A DNA stretch of 64,000 nt from NCBI RefSeq assembly GCF_000426545.1, contig NZ_AUFO01000017.1, forward strand, positions 101,412-165,411, read 5' to 3'. Both the position numbers and the translations under genes were made by a program. The DNA comes from Paenibacillus massiliensis subsp. panacisoli DSM 21345. GTDB lineage: Bacteria > Bacillota > Bacilli > Paenibacillales > Paenibacillaceae. Of this stretch, positions 8,682 through 17,691 are shown in pieces. The notes below the pieces were generated by a model. That model worked only from the letters and a program-made list of their open reading frames with translations, did no database searches and was not told where the DNA came from. Within the stretch, counting starts at the first letter, position 1. Each line of letters opens with the position of its first letter.

Positions 8682-8704
8682 TGTTCAATTCGTGAAAAGG
8701 AGGC

Positions 8705-9727
8705 ATGCAGCTCCCCAATATGATGAAAAAGACCAAACGATGGATGACCTGCATGTGGTTCATGGCTGCCATGGCAGGATTGCTGATAACGATGTTCATG
8801 GCCATCTCCTTTGGTGCGAAGGAATTAACTCTAAGTACAGTGTGGGCAGCGGTGTTTCACTACAACGAAGCGATCAGTGCCCATCAGATCATACATGAGC
8901 TCAGGTTGCCGCGTGTGCTGGGTGCTGTATTCAGCGGTATGGCTTTTGCCGTAGCAGGGGCTCTTATGCAGGGGGTCACCCGTAATCCACTAGCCGATAG
9001 CGGTATTCTGGGAGTCAATGCAGGATCAGCCTTCGCGGTGGCTTTATGCTTTGCTTTCCTACCAGGATTGTCTTATGGAGGACTCATCCTGTTCTCCTTC
9101 GCGGGTGCAGCGCTGACGACGGTGTTCATTGTATTGCTGGGGCTATCCCAGCCTGGGGGGATGACGACACTGCGTCTGACGATTGCAGGCTCCGTGGTGG
9201 CTGCGATTCTGCATGCACTAAGTACAGGGGTGGCGATCTATTTTGAACTTAGCCAGGATCTTGCCTTCTGGTATGCAGGAGGAGTGGCTGGCGTGACCTG
9301 GGAGCAGCTACGCTGGTTCACCCCCATTGTCGCAGTGACCATTCTGTGGTCCATTCTGATGGGCCGCTCGGTCACGTTCATGTCGCTTGGGGATGAATCA
9401 GCAGTCAATCTGGGTGTACATGTGAATCGCGTCAGATTACTGGGATTGACCGCTGCCGTGATACTAGCAGGAGCCTCAGTGTCTGTAGCTGGCTCCATCG
9501 CCTTTGTGGGGCTGGTCGTCCCACACATTGCCCGGAGGCTCGTAGGCGTGGACTATCGTGTACTGATTCCCTTCTCAGCTCTGCTTGGCGGAATCCTGCT
9601 TGTGCTGGCTGACTTTGCTTCCCGTATGGTGAGCCCTCCTCGAGAGTTCGCTATTGGCGCTATGGTAGCTATGGTCGGGGTCCCCTTCTTCCTGTATCTT
9701 TCCCGCAAAGAAAGGAGGGAGCTATGA
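8705..9727 (+). CDS. FecCD-family iron-siderophore ABC permease
   Basis: 340-residue membrane protein of the FecCD/BtuC type with about nine to ten hydrophobic segments. Motifs: LRLPRVLGAVFSGMAFAVAGALMQGVTRNPLADSGILGVNAGS near residues 60-105, and the EAA-like loop GSIAFVGLVVPHIARRLVGVDYR near 260. It forms the uptake channel with the next gene. The start is uncertain: the ATG at 8705 sits only 1 nt after AGGAGG, while ATGs at 8720 and 8723 are 16-19 nt away. Overlap with the next gene (ATGA) shows coupling. No ABC ATPase is encoded nearby, so a shared one from elsewhere (as YusV serves Feu and Yfi systems in B. subtilis) is inferred. Confidence 0.9.
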   Translation: MQLPNMMKKTKRWMTCMWFMAAMAGLLITMFMAISFGAKELTLSTVWAAVFHYNEAISAHQIIHELRLPRVLGAVFSGMAFAVAGALMQGVTRNPLADSGILGVNAGSAFAVALCFAFLPGLSYGGLILFSFAGAALTTVFIVLLGLSQPGGMTTLRLTIAGSVVAAILHALSTGVAIYFELSQDLAFWYAGGVAGVTWEQLRWFTPIVAVTILWSILMGRSVTFMSLGDESAVNLGVHVNRVRLLGLTAAVILAGASVSVAGSIAFVGLVVPHIARRLVGVDYRVLIPFSALLGGILLVLADFASRMVSPPREFAIGAMVAMVGVPFFLYLSRKERREL

Positions 9728-10758
9728 GCATGAATCCGTATCAGCTGGCTCAGCACAAGAAACGCAGGGTGCTGCTCATTGGTGCCATTTGCTGTGCTGC
9801 AGCGATAGGCGCTATTCTCATCGGCCTCAACACAGGAACGATTGCATTATCGCCTCTGGAGGTGTGGAGGACCCTGCTCGGAGGAGGCTCTCCGACAGAG
9901 CAGATGATTTTGTTTGATTATCGCCTGCCGCGTATTTTGGTCACTGTGCTCGCCGGGATTGGTCTTGGGATCGCAGGTGCGGTCTTTCAGGGCGCGACAC
10001 GCAATGCACTTGCTGACCCTGGCATCCTCGGGATTAATAATGGGGCTGCTCTTGGGCTGATTGTGTTCGTTTCTTTTTTTCGAACGATGGAGGGGCCTGC
10101 AGCCTTGCTCATTCCGATATTCACGTTCATGGGGGGCGCGGTCTGTGCGGTGATCATCTTCTTGTTCGCCTATGAACGGCATAAGGGTCTCATCCCCATT
10201 CGGCTCATCCTCGTTGGTATCGCGGTAGCAGCCGGCTTCAGCGCCCTGACACTGCTGTTGTCCCTGAGGCTGGATCCAGATACCTATGCGTTTGCAGCCC
10301 GTTGGCTAGCAGGGAGCATCTGGGGAAGAGACTGGGTGCATGTGTGGTCCCTGTTGCCATGGATCGCTGTGCTGGTCCCGTTGATCTATTATCGTGCGAA
10401 GCTGCTGGATCTGTTCGCCCTCGGCGATGAGATCTCCTACAGCTTGGGGAATCCGGTGAATCGGGAGCGGCTGCTGCTACTGTCGATGGCCGTTGCCCTG
10501 TCCTGTGCCAGTGTATCCATGACTGGGGGAATTGGCTTCATCGGCCTGATCGCACCGCATATCGCCAAGCGACTGGTCGGGCCACGGCATCGATATTTTC
10601 TGCCGATAGCGGCCATGATCGGGTTAGTCGTGCTAGTAGCGGCTGATACGATCGGCAGGTGGATTTTTCGGCCAAACGCCATTCCTGCGGGAGTCGTCGT
10701 GGCGCTCATCGGAGGTCCCTATTTCTTATACCTTTTATTCAAGTCCAAGGCAGCATAG
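9724..10758 (+). CDS. FecCD-family iron-siderophore ABC permease (second subunit)
   Basis: 344 residues, paralogous to the preceding gene: FDYRLPRILVTVLAGIGLGIAGAVFQGATRNALADPGILGINNGA, and GGIGFIGLIAPHIAKRLVGPRHRYFLPIAA. About ten membrane segments. The start ATG at 9724 overlaps the previous stop by 4 nt and follows GGAGGG; a second in-frame ATG lies 6 nt later. Together the two permeases would form the heterodimeric pore for a ferric siderophore delivered by the lipoprotein encoded 3'. Confidence 0.9.
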   Translation: MSMNPYQLAQHKKRRVLLIGAICCAAAIGAILIGLNTGTIALSPLEVWRTLLGGGSPTEQMILFDYRLPRILVTVLAGIGLGIAGAVFQGATRNALADPGILGINNGAALGLIVFVSFFRTMEGPAALLIPIFTFMGGAVCAVIIFLFAYERHKGLIPIRLILVGIAVAAGFSALTLLLSLRLDPDTYAFAARWLAGSIWGRDWVHVWSLLPWIAVLVPLIYYRAKLLDLFALGDEISYSLGNPVNRERLLLLSMAVALSCASVSMTGGIGFIGLIAPHIAKRLVGPRHRYFLPIAAMIGLVVLVAADTIGRWIFRPNAIPAGVVVALIGGPYFLYLLFKSKAA

Positions 10759-10814
10759 ATTCCTATTTTCAAAAGTGCCATGTGATAACACGACATCTGG
10801 AGGTAATGAACAAC

Positions 10815-11780
10815 ATGAAGAAAATTTCCCTATTGCTTATGTCCATTCTGCTGATCGGGCTGCTGGCAGCTTGTGGTCAGTCATCCGGCTCAACGACGCA
10901 GGCTACCCAACCGTTGGGGACTGCTGATAGCTCCAATACGAACACTTCTGGCGAGGGCACCGAGAATCTCGTACACGATCCGAATGCCAAGATCGCGTCC
11001 ATGTCCATTCATATTACGAACAATCTGTTGGCCCTGGGCATTAAGCCTGCGGGGTCCGTTGTAGGGGGCGATGTGAAGGACTTCTTGCCCCATGTAGCAG
11101 ATCAACTGCAGGGAGTAGAGAAGCTGGGTGTTGTAACAGACCCTGATATGGAAGCGGTACTGGGCTTGCAGCCGGACGTCATCTATATCGACAAGGTCTA
11201 CTCGGAGAAGGATCTGGACAAGTTCCAGAAGATTGCACCGACCATTGTAGTTGATATGGACAATGGGACGTGGCGCGATCACCTGAAGCAGGTTGCGAAG
11301 CACGTAGGACTGGAGGAGAAGGCGGAACAGTACATCGCGGATTATGATGCCAAGGCCGAGCGTGTGAGCCAATTGATTCATAGCAAGCTGGGGGAAGACG
11401 CCAAGGTCATGACGATTCGTATGACGGCCAAGGAACTTCGGGTCATGGGAACCAAGCGTCCGCTCGGACCGATTATGTTCGACGATCTGAAGCTGAAGAT
11501 GGCGGATGGCGTAGAGAATATTTCGGCGGATGAGCCTTACCAAGTCATCTCGAAGGAAGTACTTCCTGATTTCAATGCAGATGCTATCTTTGTCATTATC
11601 AGCAAAGGTAATGAGGCCAAAGCCAAGTTCGAGGAATTGGAGCAGAATGCGGTCTGGCAGAACCTGAAGGCCGTGAAGGACAAGCATGTCTACATTCTGG
11701 ACGGTCAGAAATGGCTGGATTACTCTTCCCTTGGTCAAAGCATGGCACTGGACGATGCGGAGCAGCTATTTTCTAAATAA
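10815..11780 (+). CDS. Iron-siderophore ABC transporter substrate-binding lipoprotein
   Basis: 321 residues. Signal peptide ISLLLMSILLIGLLAAC with lipobox LAAC, then a Ser/Thr-rich spacer and a class III binding-protein fold: MSIHITNNLLALGIKPAGSV, VLGLQPDVIYIDK, KIAPTIVVDMDNGTWRDHLKQVAKHVG, and the closing VYILDGQKWLDYSS. It would capture a ferric siderophore outside the membrane and pass it to the permeases just upstream. Two starts are possible: ATG 10806 is only 2 nt from GGAGG, and ATG 10815 is 11 nt away. I prefer the latter because it begins MKKISLLL. The gene closes the Fur-regulated operon. Confidence 0.9.
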   Translation: MKKISLLLMSILLIGLLAACGQSSGSTTQATQPLGTADSSNTNTSGEGTENLVHDPNAKIASMSIHITNNLLALGIKPAGSVVGGDVKDFLPHVADQLQGVEKLGVVTDPDMEAVLGLQPDVIYIDKVYSEKDLDKFQKIAPTIVVDMDNGTWRDHLKQVAKHVGLEEKAEQYIADYDAKAERVSQLIHSKLGEDAKVMTIRMTAKELRVMGTKRPLGPIMFDDLKLKMADGVENISADEPYQVISKEVLPDFNADAIFVIISKGNEAKAKFEELEQNAVWQNLKAVKDKHVYILDGQKWLDYSSLGQSMALDDAEQLFSK

Positions 11781-12009
11781 CATGCGTTCTGCTTCGACCT
11801 TTGCTCTATCATCGCAATGTGTGGTGTTGGTTGATATTTCTCTCGCCAACGCTCACCCCTAAAACGGGCTGTCTCAAAAGCCATGAAATGGCTGCTTGGG
11901 TCAGCCTTGTTTTACGTAGGATATACGTAGGCTTTTGGGGCGGACGCTCCGTGAACGGACCGTTGTTACAATCGCTGTTCTCCCCAGATTTAATTTATTC
12001 TTCTAAGCG

Positions 12010-12458
12010 GTGAAAATCCGGGGACAAAGGCGACCGCTGCCGCTTTTCCACAATCAGTCCGTCCTCTCCACTGTTCAAGCGGGAGAACATCCTCTTCATG
12101 CGGCTGGCTGGACGGCAGCGGCCAGACTTTCGTACCTTGAACCGCTTCCGTTCCCAGCGGATGCAGAGTGTTCTCGAAGTCGTATTTACCGCCGTGGTTC
12201 AGTTTCTGGCTGACGAAAAATACGTTTCTTTAGAGCAGTACTTTGTGGACGGAACCAAAATCGAGGCTAATGCTAACCGTTATACGTTTTGTATGGGGCA
12301 ATGCAGTCAGTAAACACAAAGCCAAACTGCAGGAAAAGGTACACGACCTGATTGCTGACATTGAAGCGGTAGAAGAGGAGGTCGGCTGGCTTTCGCTCGC
12401 CCATAATCTATTGAAGCAAGCTGCAAATAACCAAAAACACAGAGCAGCGATTCTCTAA
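12010..12458 (+). pseudogene. IS1182-family transposase remnant (frameshifted, truncated)
   Basis: Fragments in different frames join into one transposase N-terminal half. RENILFMRLAGRQRPDFRTLNRFRS-type sequence (about 12080-12160) runs into YFVDGTKIEANANRYTF (12238-12290). After a frameshift near 12290 come VWGNAVSKHKAKLQEKVHDLI and the coiled EAVEEEVG stretch, ending at a stop at 12458. The DGTKIEANANRYTFVW block is the first catalytic-Asp region of IS1182 transposases. The first roughly 80-100 residues and the whole C-terminal half are missing, so no active enzyme can be made. Confidence 0.8.
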
Positions 12459-12480
12459 TAATGGGAGAATCGCTGCTCTG
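12440..12480. terminator. Strong 16-bp hairpin at the right end of the IS remnant
   Basis: CAGAGCAGCGATTCTC and GAGAATCGCTGCTCTG form a perfect 16-bp stem with a 9-nt loop. It follows the broken transposase frame and may be the IS's own transcription block. Confidence 0.6.
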
Positions 12481-12565
12481 TTGACGTTTAAGCTTTTGAG
12501 AAGACAACAGGCCAGTAGAATATCTACTTATGGGACAGCCCCTTTTGTTATGTCAACTTTCATTC

Positions 12566-12782
12566 TAGTACCTTGACCGAATCTGATTTCATGTTGAATG
12601 GTCTGGAGAGATAGCGGTTAGCGGAAAGCGGGGAAGCCCTAGAGAAACGGAGTGGCCGCCTTTAAGCTTGCTGTTCATCTGCTAGTTATCATCGTTCAAA
12701 AGAACAGCAAGCTTAACAGAGGTCGACAGGGCTCCCCGCTTGCAGCGGCTCTACACTCATATTTGATCGGGTCAAGGTACTA
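12566..12782 (+). repeat. MITE-like intergenic repeat, copy A (complete, 217 bp)
   Basis: Perfect 13-bp terminal inverted repeats TAGTACCTTGACC (12566-12578) and GGTCAAGGTACTA (12770-12782). Inside, AAGCGGGGAAGCCCT..TTAAGCTTGCTGTTC pairs imperfectly with GAACAGCAAGCTTAA..AGGGCTCCCCGCTT, so the RNA or single strand could fold into one long hairpin. No protein-coding capacity. Related copies occur at 20641, 27897 and 52065. Confidence 0.8.
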
Positions 12783-12789
12783 TAAGTTT

Positions 12790-12845
12790 TCGTAATACTT
12801 TTACCCTGTTCCGCAGGGGGACGTGTAAGTAGAATAAAGGCAATA
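12790..12845 (+). promoter_or_regulatory. RNA-repair regulon box, copy 1 (upstream of hen1)
   Basis: TCGTAATACTTTT followed by ACCCTGTTC, then at +40 AGAATAAAGGCAAT. The same two blocks at the same spacing occur at 25370 in front of the rtcB operon. Block 1 matches at 21 of 23 positions and block 2 at about 12 of 15. The distance to the start codon is also similar (156 and 144 nt). Role inferred: operator and/or promoter of a common regulator. Confidence 0.65.
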
Positions 12846-12945
12846 CAATCACCAAGATTAACATCATCAGGCAGGCAGCAGCGAAGCTCCCTCCAGTGGA
12901 GCGACAGCACAGCTAACCTTACGAATAGGATGGGAGAAATTCAAG

Positions 12946-14211
12946 ATGGCCATTATTCAAGTGACATCCACCAATCCGCAGTTCTCATTTTTGATCAAGA
13001 AAAATCCGAACTCCGGCATGCTACTGCGCTCGGTTCGCAAGGGCATAGCCTATGGCTGGTACACAGATGCACAGACATTCAATGTATATTTCAAGGATGC
13101 AGACAATGAAATCTCATATAAGCAGCATGAGCAGGAGAGCTTCGAATACTTGAATGTATCCCGCTATAACACGCCATTATTTCCGCTCAATGCGATTAGC
13201 GAGTTCTTCTCGGCACCGCTTAAGGTACAAGGCGAAGCTGATACGGAGGGCTACGAGCATACCTTTCACATCAATATGATTCATGTTGAGCTGGAGCGCT
13301 ATATTCACTTTTTCGAGAAGCATTTGTCGGATTTCACCTTCGAGCTCACACATCTCGCGCACAAAAGCTACTCCTTGACCGTAAAGACCAAGAAGAGCAT
13401 GTATGAGTTGCTACATACCGTCAGTGTCTTGTGCTTGTTCCTGTCTATATTCGGCAAGGAATTTATAGATATCTCGGATAGCATACTCAGTAAATATATC
13501 AAGAGCATTCACGTCATGGATGCACCCTTCTATATTCGCAGTCTGTTCGTACGCAACTTCTTATCTTCTCGGGATCGTTTTCGGAGGTACAAGGCTGAGC
13601 TGGAACGAACAGACAAGTATGATATTCAATTCGCCTATGGGGGTACTGGGCTTCAACGCAGGCAATATATCGGGAATGTGCTGCCCTTCGATAAGGCGAT
13701 TGTGGACGTAGGTTGTGGGGAGGGTTTCTACGCGCTGAGCTTTGCCGGGAAGATCGAGGACAGCTACTATGCCATCGACATCAATGAAGAGCTACTCGAA
13801 AAGGTGAAGCGTAAAGCAGAGGCTCGTGAACTAGAGAATATCGTGACCAGCAGCTCGATCGACCAGTTTCTGGAGAACTATAGCGGAGAGCGGGTCGATG
13901 TCATCCTCACGGAGGTGATTGAGCATATGAGTCTGGAGGAGGCGGAGCAGCTGATCCGTCAGATCTGTGCCCAAGTGGACTTCGACCGCTTCATTATTAC
14001 GACGCCCAATGCGGACTTTAATCGGTACTATGAGCTAAGCAGTTTCCGGCACGATGATCACAAGTGGGAGCTGGGAGAGACGGCCTTCCGTCAATGGATG
14101 ATTGGCATCATTGGTAATCTCGATGTTCAAGGTGAGTTTGTTGCGATCGGGGACTGCGTTAATCAGATTACAACGACACAAGGTGTCATACTTCAGAGAA
14201 AGGAGGCCTGA
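12946..14211 (+). CDS. hen1: Bacterial Hen1: RNA 3'-terminal ribose 2'-O-methyltransferase
   Basis: 421 residues. The N-terminal about 235 residues are the bacterial Hen1 N domain (start FSFLIKKNPNSGMLLRSVRKGIAYGWY). The C-terminal part is a SAM methyltransferase: VDVGCGEGFYAL at about 252-263, then the Hen1 metal motif EVIEHM (E323, E326, H327), with a further His at RHDDHKWE (about 369/372), as in the Mn2+-dependent Hen1 active site. It methylates the 2'-OH of a cleaved RNA 3' end before ligation, so the repaired RNA resists a second cut. Its stop overlaps the pnkp start (TGATG), the classic Hen1-Pnkp cassette. Start ATG follows GGGAGAAATTCAAG. Confident. Confidence 0.93.
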   Translation: MAIIQVTSTNPQFSFLIKKNPNSGMLLRSVRKGIAYGWYTDAQTFNVYFKDADNEISYKQHEQESFEYLNVSRYNTPLFPLNAISEFFSAPLKVQGEADTEGYEHTFHINMIHVELERYIHFFEKHLSDFTFELTHLAHKSYSLTVKTKKSMYELLHTVSVLCLFLSIFGKEFIDISDSILSKYIKSIHVMDAPFYIRSLFVRNFLSSRDRFRRYKAELERTDKYDIQFAYGGTGLQRRQYIGNVLPFDKAIVDVGCGEGFYALSFAGKIEDSYYAIDINEELLEKVKRKAEARELENIVTSSSIDQFLENYSGERVDVILTEVIEHMSLEEAEQLIRQICAQVDFDRFIITTPNADFNRYYELSSFRHDDHKWELGETAFRQWMIGIIGNLDVQGEFVAIGDCVNQITTTQGVILQRKEA

Positions 14212-16814
14212 TGATGGAAATTCGTACAAAGATGCACACCATCTTCATGCTCATCGGCTCTACCGAATGCGGCAAGACGACCTTTGCCAAGGAGGTGCTG
14301 ATTCCGGGGCTGCGCTTCGCGGATGCTGATCGAAATATTCGGGCCAACATTCAATATCTGTCCTCGGACCAGATTCGGCAAGAGATCCTGGGCTATGACT
14401 ACGACAAGTATGATCAAGTGATGCTGGAGGCAAGTGAGCAGGCCTTCCAGTTGCTATTCGAGCGGCTGAAGCTGGCGACGTCTTTTCCGATCAATGCCGA
14501 GTTCGCAATCGTGGACACGACAGGGCTGTCGGAGGATTTTCGGGCCAAGGTCAAGGAGATCGCTCACCAGAATAACTACAATCTTGAAGTCATCGTGTTC
14601 GATTATCGTCAGCGAAGCGATTATTACGCGTCCGAGCGCTCCAAGCGATTGATTACCAACCATATGAATCGGCTGAGAAGAGAGGTCCTCGGTTCATTGG
14701 GCCGGGAGAAATACGGCAAAATCCATCGAGTGCGGGCAAAGGATTTCTATCTGATGGAGGAAGGCAGGGCGAATCCTGAGTATACCTTTGTTATTGAGGA
14801 TATGGAGCAGTATCTGGCGACCGTGCTGCCGCAGGAGCAGAAGTACATTATCATAGGAGACGTCCATGAGTGCGTGGATGACCTGAAGGGACTACTACTG
14901 GATTACGGATATAAGTTTAATGTAGGCGAGCTTGAGGGAGGCAAGCTGGTAGTACCAGAGTCACTGAAAGACACGAAGCTGGTGCTGGTAGGGGACTGGA
15001 TCGATAAAGGAAAACGCACGAAGGAGATCATTGAGTTCCTGTACGAAAATCGTGAGCACTTCTATCTGGTGCTTGGCAACCATGAGAACTTCGTGGATAA
15101 GTACATTCGGGGTGAAGTGCAGGGAGTGGATCAGGAGCTGATCCATTCGTATTTTGAATCCACTCAAGTGCTGCTTAAGGATGCTGAGCTGTTGGCCAAA
15201 TTTCAGTATCTGGTATCCATGTCGAAGCCGTTCTATCGTTACGTGGGTTCGGGTGGACCTTCCTTCTATGTGACGCATGCGCCTTGTCGCAACAAGTATA
15301 TAGGAAAGCTGGATGCGAATTCGGTCCGGCATCAGCGGAATTTCCGTATAGACCGGGAGGAGCCGCTGGAGGGGCAGCTCGCCTTTTTGCAGGAGGAAGC
15401 CGTCAAGAACCACCCGTACCATGTATTCGGACATATCGCCGCCAAGCGTAGCTTCCGTATCCGCAATAAGCTGCATATCGACACAGGTAGTGTACATGGC
15501 AATCTGCTGAGCTCGGTCAGCATCTCGTTCAGACCGTTTCTGAAGTCCAGGAAGGCCAGTCAAGCCGTGATCCCTAAGGAGCTGCCGGTAGTATTTCAGG
15601 AGGAGCGTAAGGTATCGGTACAGGATTTGGGTGAAGAAGAGCTTCGTCGCCTTCGGTATAGCTCACGCCATAAGATCAACTACATCTCAGGTACGATGTC
15701 CCCGGCAGACAAGAATGAAGAGACGAATGAGCTGGAATCCTTGCAGCGTGGCCTGGAGTATTTCAGGCAGCGTGAAGTTCAGCAGGTGGTATTGCAGCCC
15801 AAATACATGGGGTCGAGATGTAACGTCTACTTGTACCGGGACAAGGAGCAGTGCTTCGCCGTTAGCCGTAACGGCTATAAGGTGAATTATGCAGGGATGT
15901 CCGATATTTATGACCAGCTACTGTTGAAATTCGGCGGATATATGCAGGAGCAAGCTGTTGACATGCTGCTGCTGGACGGCGAGCTGCTGCCGTGGAGTGC
16001 TCTTGGTGAGGGGCTGATTAACAGACAGTTCAAGCCGATTGAGGCTGCGCTAGGGACAGAGCTGTCGTTCCTGCAGCAGAATGGCTTCGAGGAAGCCTGT
16101 CATAAGCTGATTGCCGAATATGAAGCGAGCAGCTTCGAGCAGGATCAATATCACAGCTCCAAGGCAGCGTTAAGTGACAAATACGGAGCAAACGTATACC
16201 AGAACTACAAGTACGTTCACCAGATAAAGGAGAACTATGTACCGTTATCCACCCATGAGGAAGCCTATCGGACCTACAGCAAACAACTGGAGCTGTATGC
16301 GCAGGATACGGAATCCGAGTATAAGCCATTCGCACTGCTGAAGCTGATCTATACGGATGGCGGAGAAGAAGTGCCAAGCTGGAGCACTAGTGAAATGTAC
16401 CGCTTCCTGTCGGACGATGAGTCACTACTGCTAGATCTCAGCTCACCAGCGGCGCTGGAGGAAGCAGAGCAGTATTTTGCCAAGCTGACCATGGAGAAGC
16501 ATATGGAAGGTGTCGTCATCAAGCCAGAGCAATGGAACGGAAGGACTGTGCCATACATGAAGGTACGGAATCCAGAGTACCTGTCCATCATTTACGGCTA
16601 TGATTATAGGTTCCCTCACAAATACCGCAAGCTGCTGAAGCAAAAAAATGTAGCGCAAAAGCAGCGCTCTTCCCTGCAGGAGTATCAGCTCGGGCTGAAG
16701 TTGCTGGAGGTGCCGCTAGCCGATATTACACCAGAGCATGAAGCCTACCGGAATATTGCTGCCAATCTGCTCTTCGAGGTGGCTCAAGAACGGGAGATCG
16801 ATCCACGCTTGTAG
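14211..16814 (+). CDS. pnkp: Polynucleotide kinase-phosphatase with ligase domain (Pnkp) of the RNA-repair cassette
   Basis: 867 residues, the size of Clostridium thermocellum Pnkp, with three enzymes in order. The 5'-kinase has the P-loop GSTECGKTTF (K22). The metallophosphoesterase has GDVHEC (about 216), GDWIDKGKR (about 261), GNHEN (about 289) and HVFGH. The ligase/adenylyltransferase has motif I QPKYMGSR (K531) and a final GVVIKP-type motif (EGVVIKPEQW) near 760. It heals both ends of cleaved RNA (3'-phosphate removal, 5'-phosphorylation) and, with Hen1, seals them. All key residues are present. Start overlaps the hen1 stop by one base and follows AAAGGAGG; ATG 14214 is an alternative. 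Confident. Confidence 0.95.
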   Translation: MMEIRTKMHTIFMLIGSTECGKTTFAKEVLIPGLRFADADRNIRANIQYLSSDQIRQEILGYDYDKYDQVMLEASEQAFQLLFERLKLATSFPINAEFAIVDTTGLSEDFRAKVKEIAHQNNYNLEVIVFDYRQRSDYYASERSKRLITNHMNRLRREVLGSLGREKYGKIHRVRAKDFYLMEEGRANPEYTFVIEDMEQYLATVLPQEQKYIIIGDVHECVDDLKGLLLDYGYKFNVGELEGGKLVVPESLKDTKLVLVGDWIDKGKRTKEIIEFLYENREHFYLVLGNHENFVDKYIRGEVQGVDQELIHSYFESTQVLLKDAELLAKFQYLVSMSKPFYRYVGSGGPSFYVTHAPCRNKYIGKLDANSVRHQRNFRIDREEPLEGQLAFLQEEAVKNHPYHVFGHIAAKRSFRIRNKLHIDTGSVHGNLLSSVSISFRPFLKSRKASQAVIPKELPVVFQEERKVSVQDLGEEELRRLRYSSRHKINYISGTMSPADKNEETNELESLQRGLEYFRQREVQQVVLQPKYMGSRCNVYLYRDKEQCFAVSRNGYKVNYAGMSDIYDQLLLKFGGYMQEQAVDMLLLDGELLPWSALGEGLINRQFKPIEAALGTELSFLQQNGFEEACHKLIAEYEASSFEQDQYHSSKAALSDKYGANVYQNYKYVHQIKENYVPLSTHEEAYRTYSKQLELYAQDTESEYKPFALLKLIYTDGGEEVPSWSTSEMYRFLSDDESLLLDLSSPAALEEAEQYFAKLTMEKHMEGVVIKPEQWNGRTVPYMKVRNPEYLSIIYGYDYRFPHKYRKLLKQKNVAQKQRSSLQEYQLGLKLLEVPLADITPEHEAYRNIAANLLFEVAQEREIDPRL

Positions 16815-16830
16815 GGGATGCGTGATGCTG

Positions 16831-16884
16831 GGATAATAGAAGAAGCTAGAATAATAGAAGAAGCTGGAATAATAGAGCATAGAA
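16831..16884 (+). repeat. 18-bp tandem repeat, about 2.6 copies, between pnkp and kptA
   Basis: Units GGATAATAGAAGAAGCTA, GAATAATAGAAGAAGCTG and GAATAATAGAGCATAGAA. Non-coding spacer; no promoter assigned. Confidence 0.7.
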
Positions 16885-16966
16885 TAAGTATTGGGGAAGC
16901 GTGCCATGTGCTGCTGCTCTCCAATACTTTAATGATAGTGAAGATCCACCAATAGGAAGTGATATT

Positions 16967-17527
16967 ATGCTAGATCAAGCGAAGGAAAAAAGCTTAAGCA
17001 AACTGATGAGCTTGCTGCTACGACATAAGCCAGAGGAGTTCGGCGTAGTCCTTGACCCGGAGGATGGCTCGTGCCCGATCAAGGTGTTGCTGGGCGCGAT
17101 CCAGACTCAGCGTGGATGGTCATGGGTCCGTCAGGAGGATATCGAGCAGGTCGTGCGCAATTCTGACAAGCAACGCTTCGAGATTGTAGAAGACCGAATC
17201 CGGGCCAGATATGGCCATAGTCATGACAAAGTCCGTTATGAAGCGACTCAGCCCCCGGCGGTGCTGTACCATGGTACGAACCAGAAGGCCCTTCCTTCTA
17301 TTCATAAGGAGGGACTGAAGCCGATGGGACGTCAATATGTGCACTTGTCCGAAGGGACTCACTTTGCGACACTGGCCGGGAAGCGCAGGGGAGAGCTGGT
17401 AATTTTGCGAGTGGATACGCAGTGTGCGCAAGAGAGCGGAGTCTCCTTTTATTATGCTGGCAATGAGGTATGGTTAGCTGATCGGATACCACCACAGTGC
17501 TGCACTTTCTGGCATGAGGGGGAATAG
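16967..17527 (+). CDS. kptA: RNA 2'-phosphotransferase KptA/Tpt1
   Basis: 186 residues of the Tpt1/KptA family, which removes a 2'-phosphate at an RNA junction using NAD+. Motifs: the N-terminal SKLMSLLLRHKPEEFG with the R-H pair (R19, H20), then RGWSWVRQEDI, RARYGHSH, VLYHGTNQKALPSIHKEGLKPM, and RQYVHLSEGTHFATLAGKR with the catalytic Arg set. Length fits. The frame opens earlier (16901), but the ATG at 16967 gives the usual family start and follows AGGAAGTGAT. Lying 150 nt after pnkp on the same strand, it extends the repair cassette: it would erase 2'-phosphates left by some ligation routes. Confident in family; role in this operon is inference. Confidence 0.92.
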   Translation: MLDQAKEKSLSKLMSLLLRHKPEEFGVVLDPEDGSCPIKVLLGAIQTQRGWSWVRQEDIEQVVRNSDKQRFEIVEDRIRARYGHSHDKVRYEATQPPAVLYHGTNQKALPSIHKEGLKPMGRQYVHLSEGTHFATLAGKRRGELVILRVDTQCAQESGVSFYYAGNEVWLADRIPPQCCTFWHEGE

Positions 17528-17691
17528 CCATAACCTGCCTAGAGTGTAGCCGGCATTGCTCTGTAGTATCTCACACCGCAGCAAGTTACTTGGCAGCAAT
17601 CAACAGCATGAAGCAACGCTCACGGCAAGCAGGCGGCAAGCAGTACCAAGATGTTGGGCGAAAATACAGGATTAGATTGAACCTTAAAGTT

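Larger units (their letters stand above)
11861..12546 (+). mobile_element. Degenerate, internally deleted IS1182-type insertion sequence
   Basis: Terminal inverted repeats are visible: AAAACGGGCTGTCTCAAAAG at 11861-11880, and on the other strand AAAAGGGGCTGTCCCATAAG at 12527-12546, 16 of 20 matching. Only about 686 bp separate them, far shorter than a full IS1182 (about 1.6-1.9 kb), and the transposase inside is broken. A strong hairpin at 12440-12480 lies near the right end. No target duplication could be confirmed. Confidence 0.75.

Noticed and set aside
10890..11738. 282-codon minus-strand frame opposite the siderophore receptor gene
   Set aside because: Antisense to a lipoprotein gene with a complete signal and binding-protein fold.
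12713..12910. Short frames inside the MITE-like copies, which give similar peptides at 12.7, 20.7 and 52.1 kb
   Set aside because: The peptide similarity only reflects the DNA repeat; the frames lack starts and ribosome sites and differ in length.
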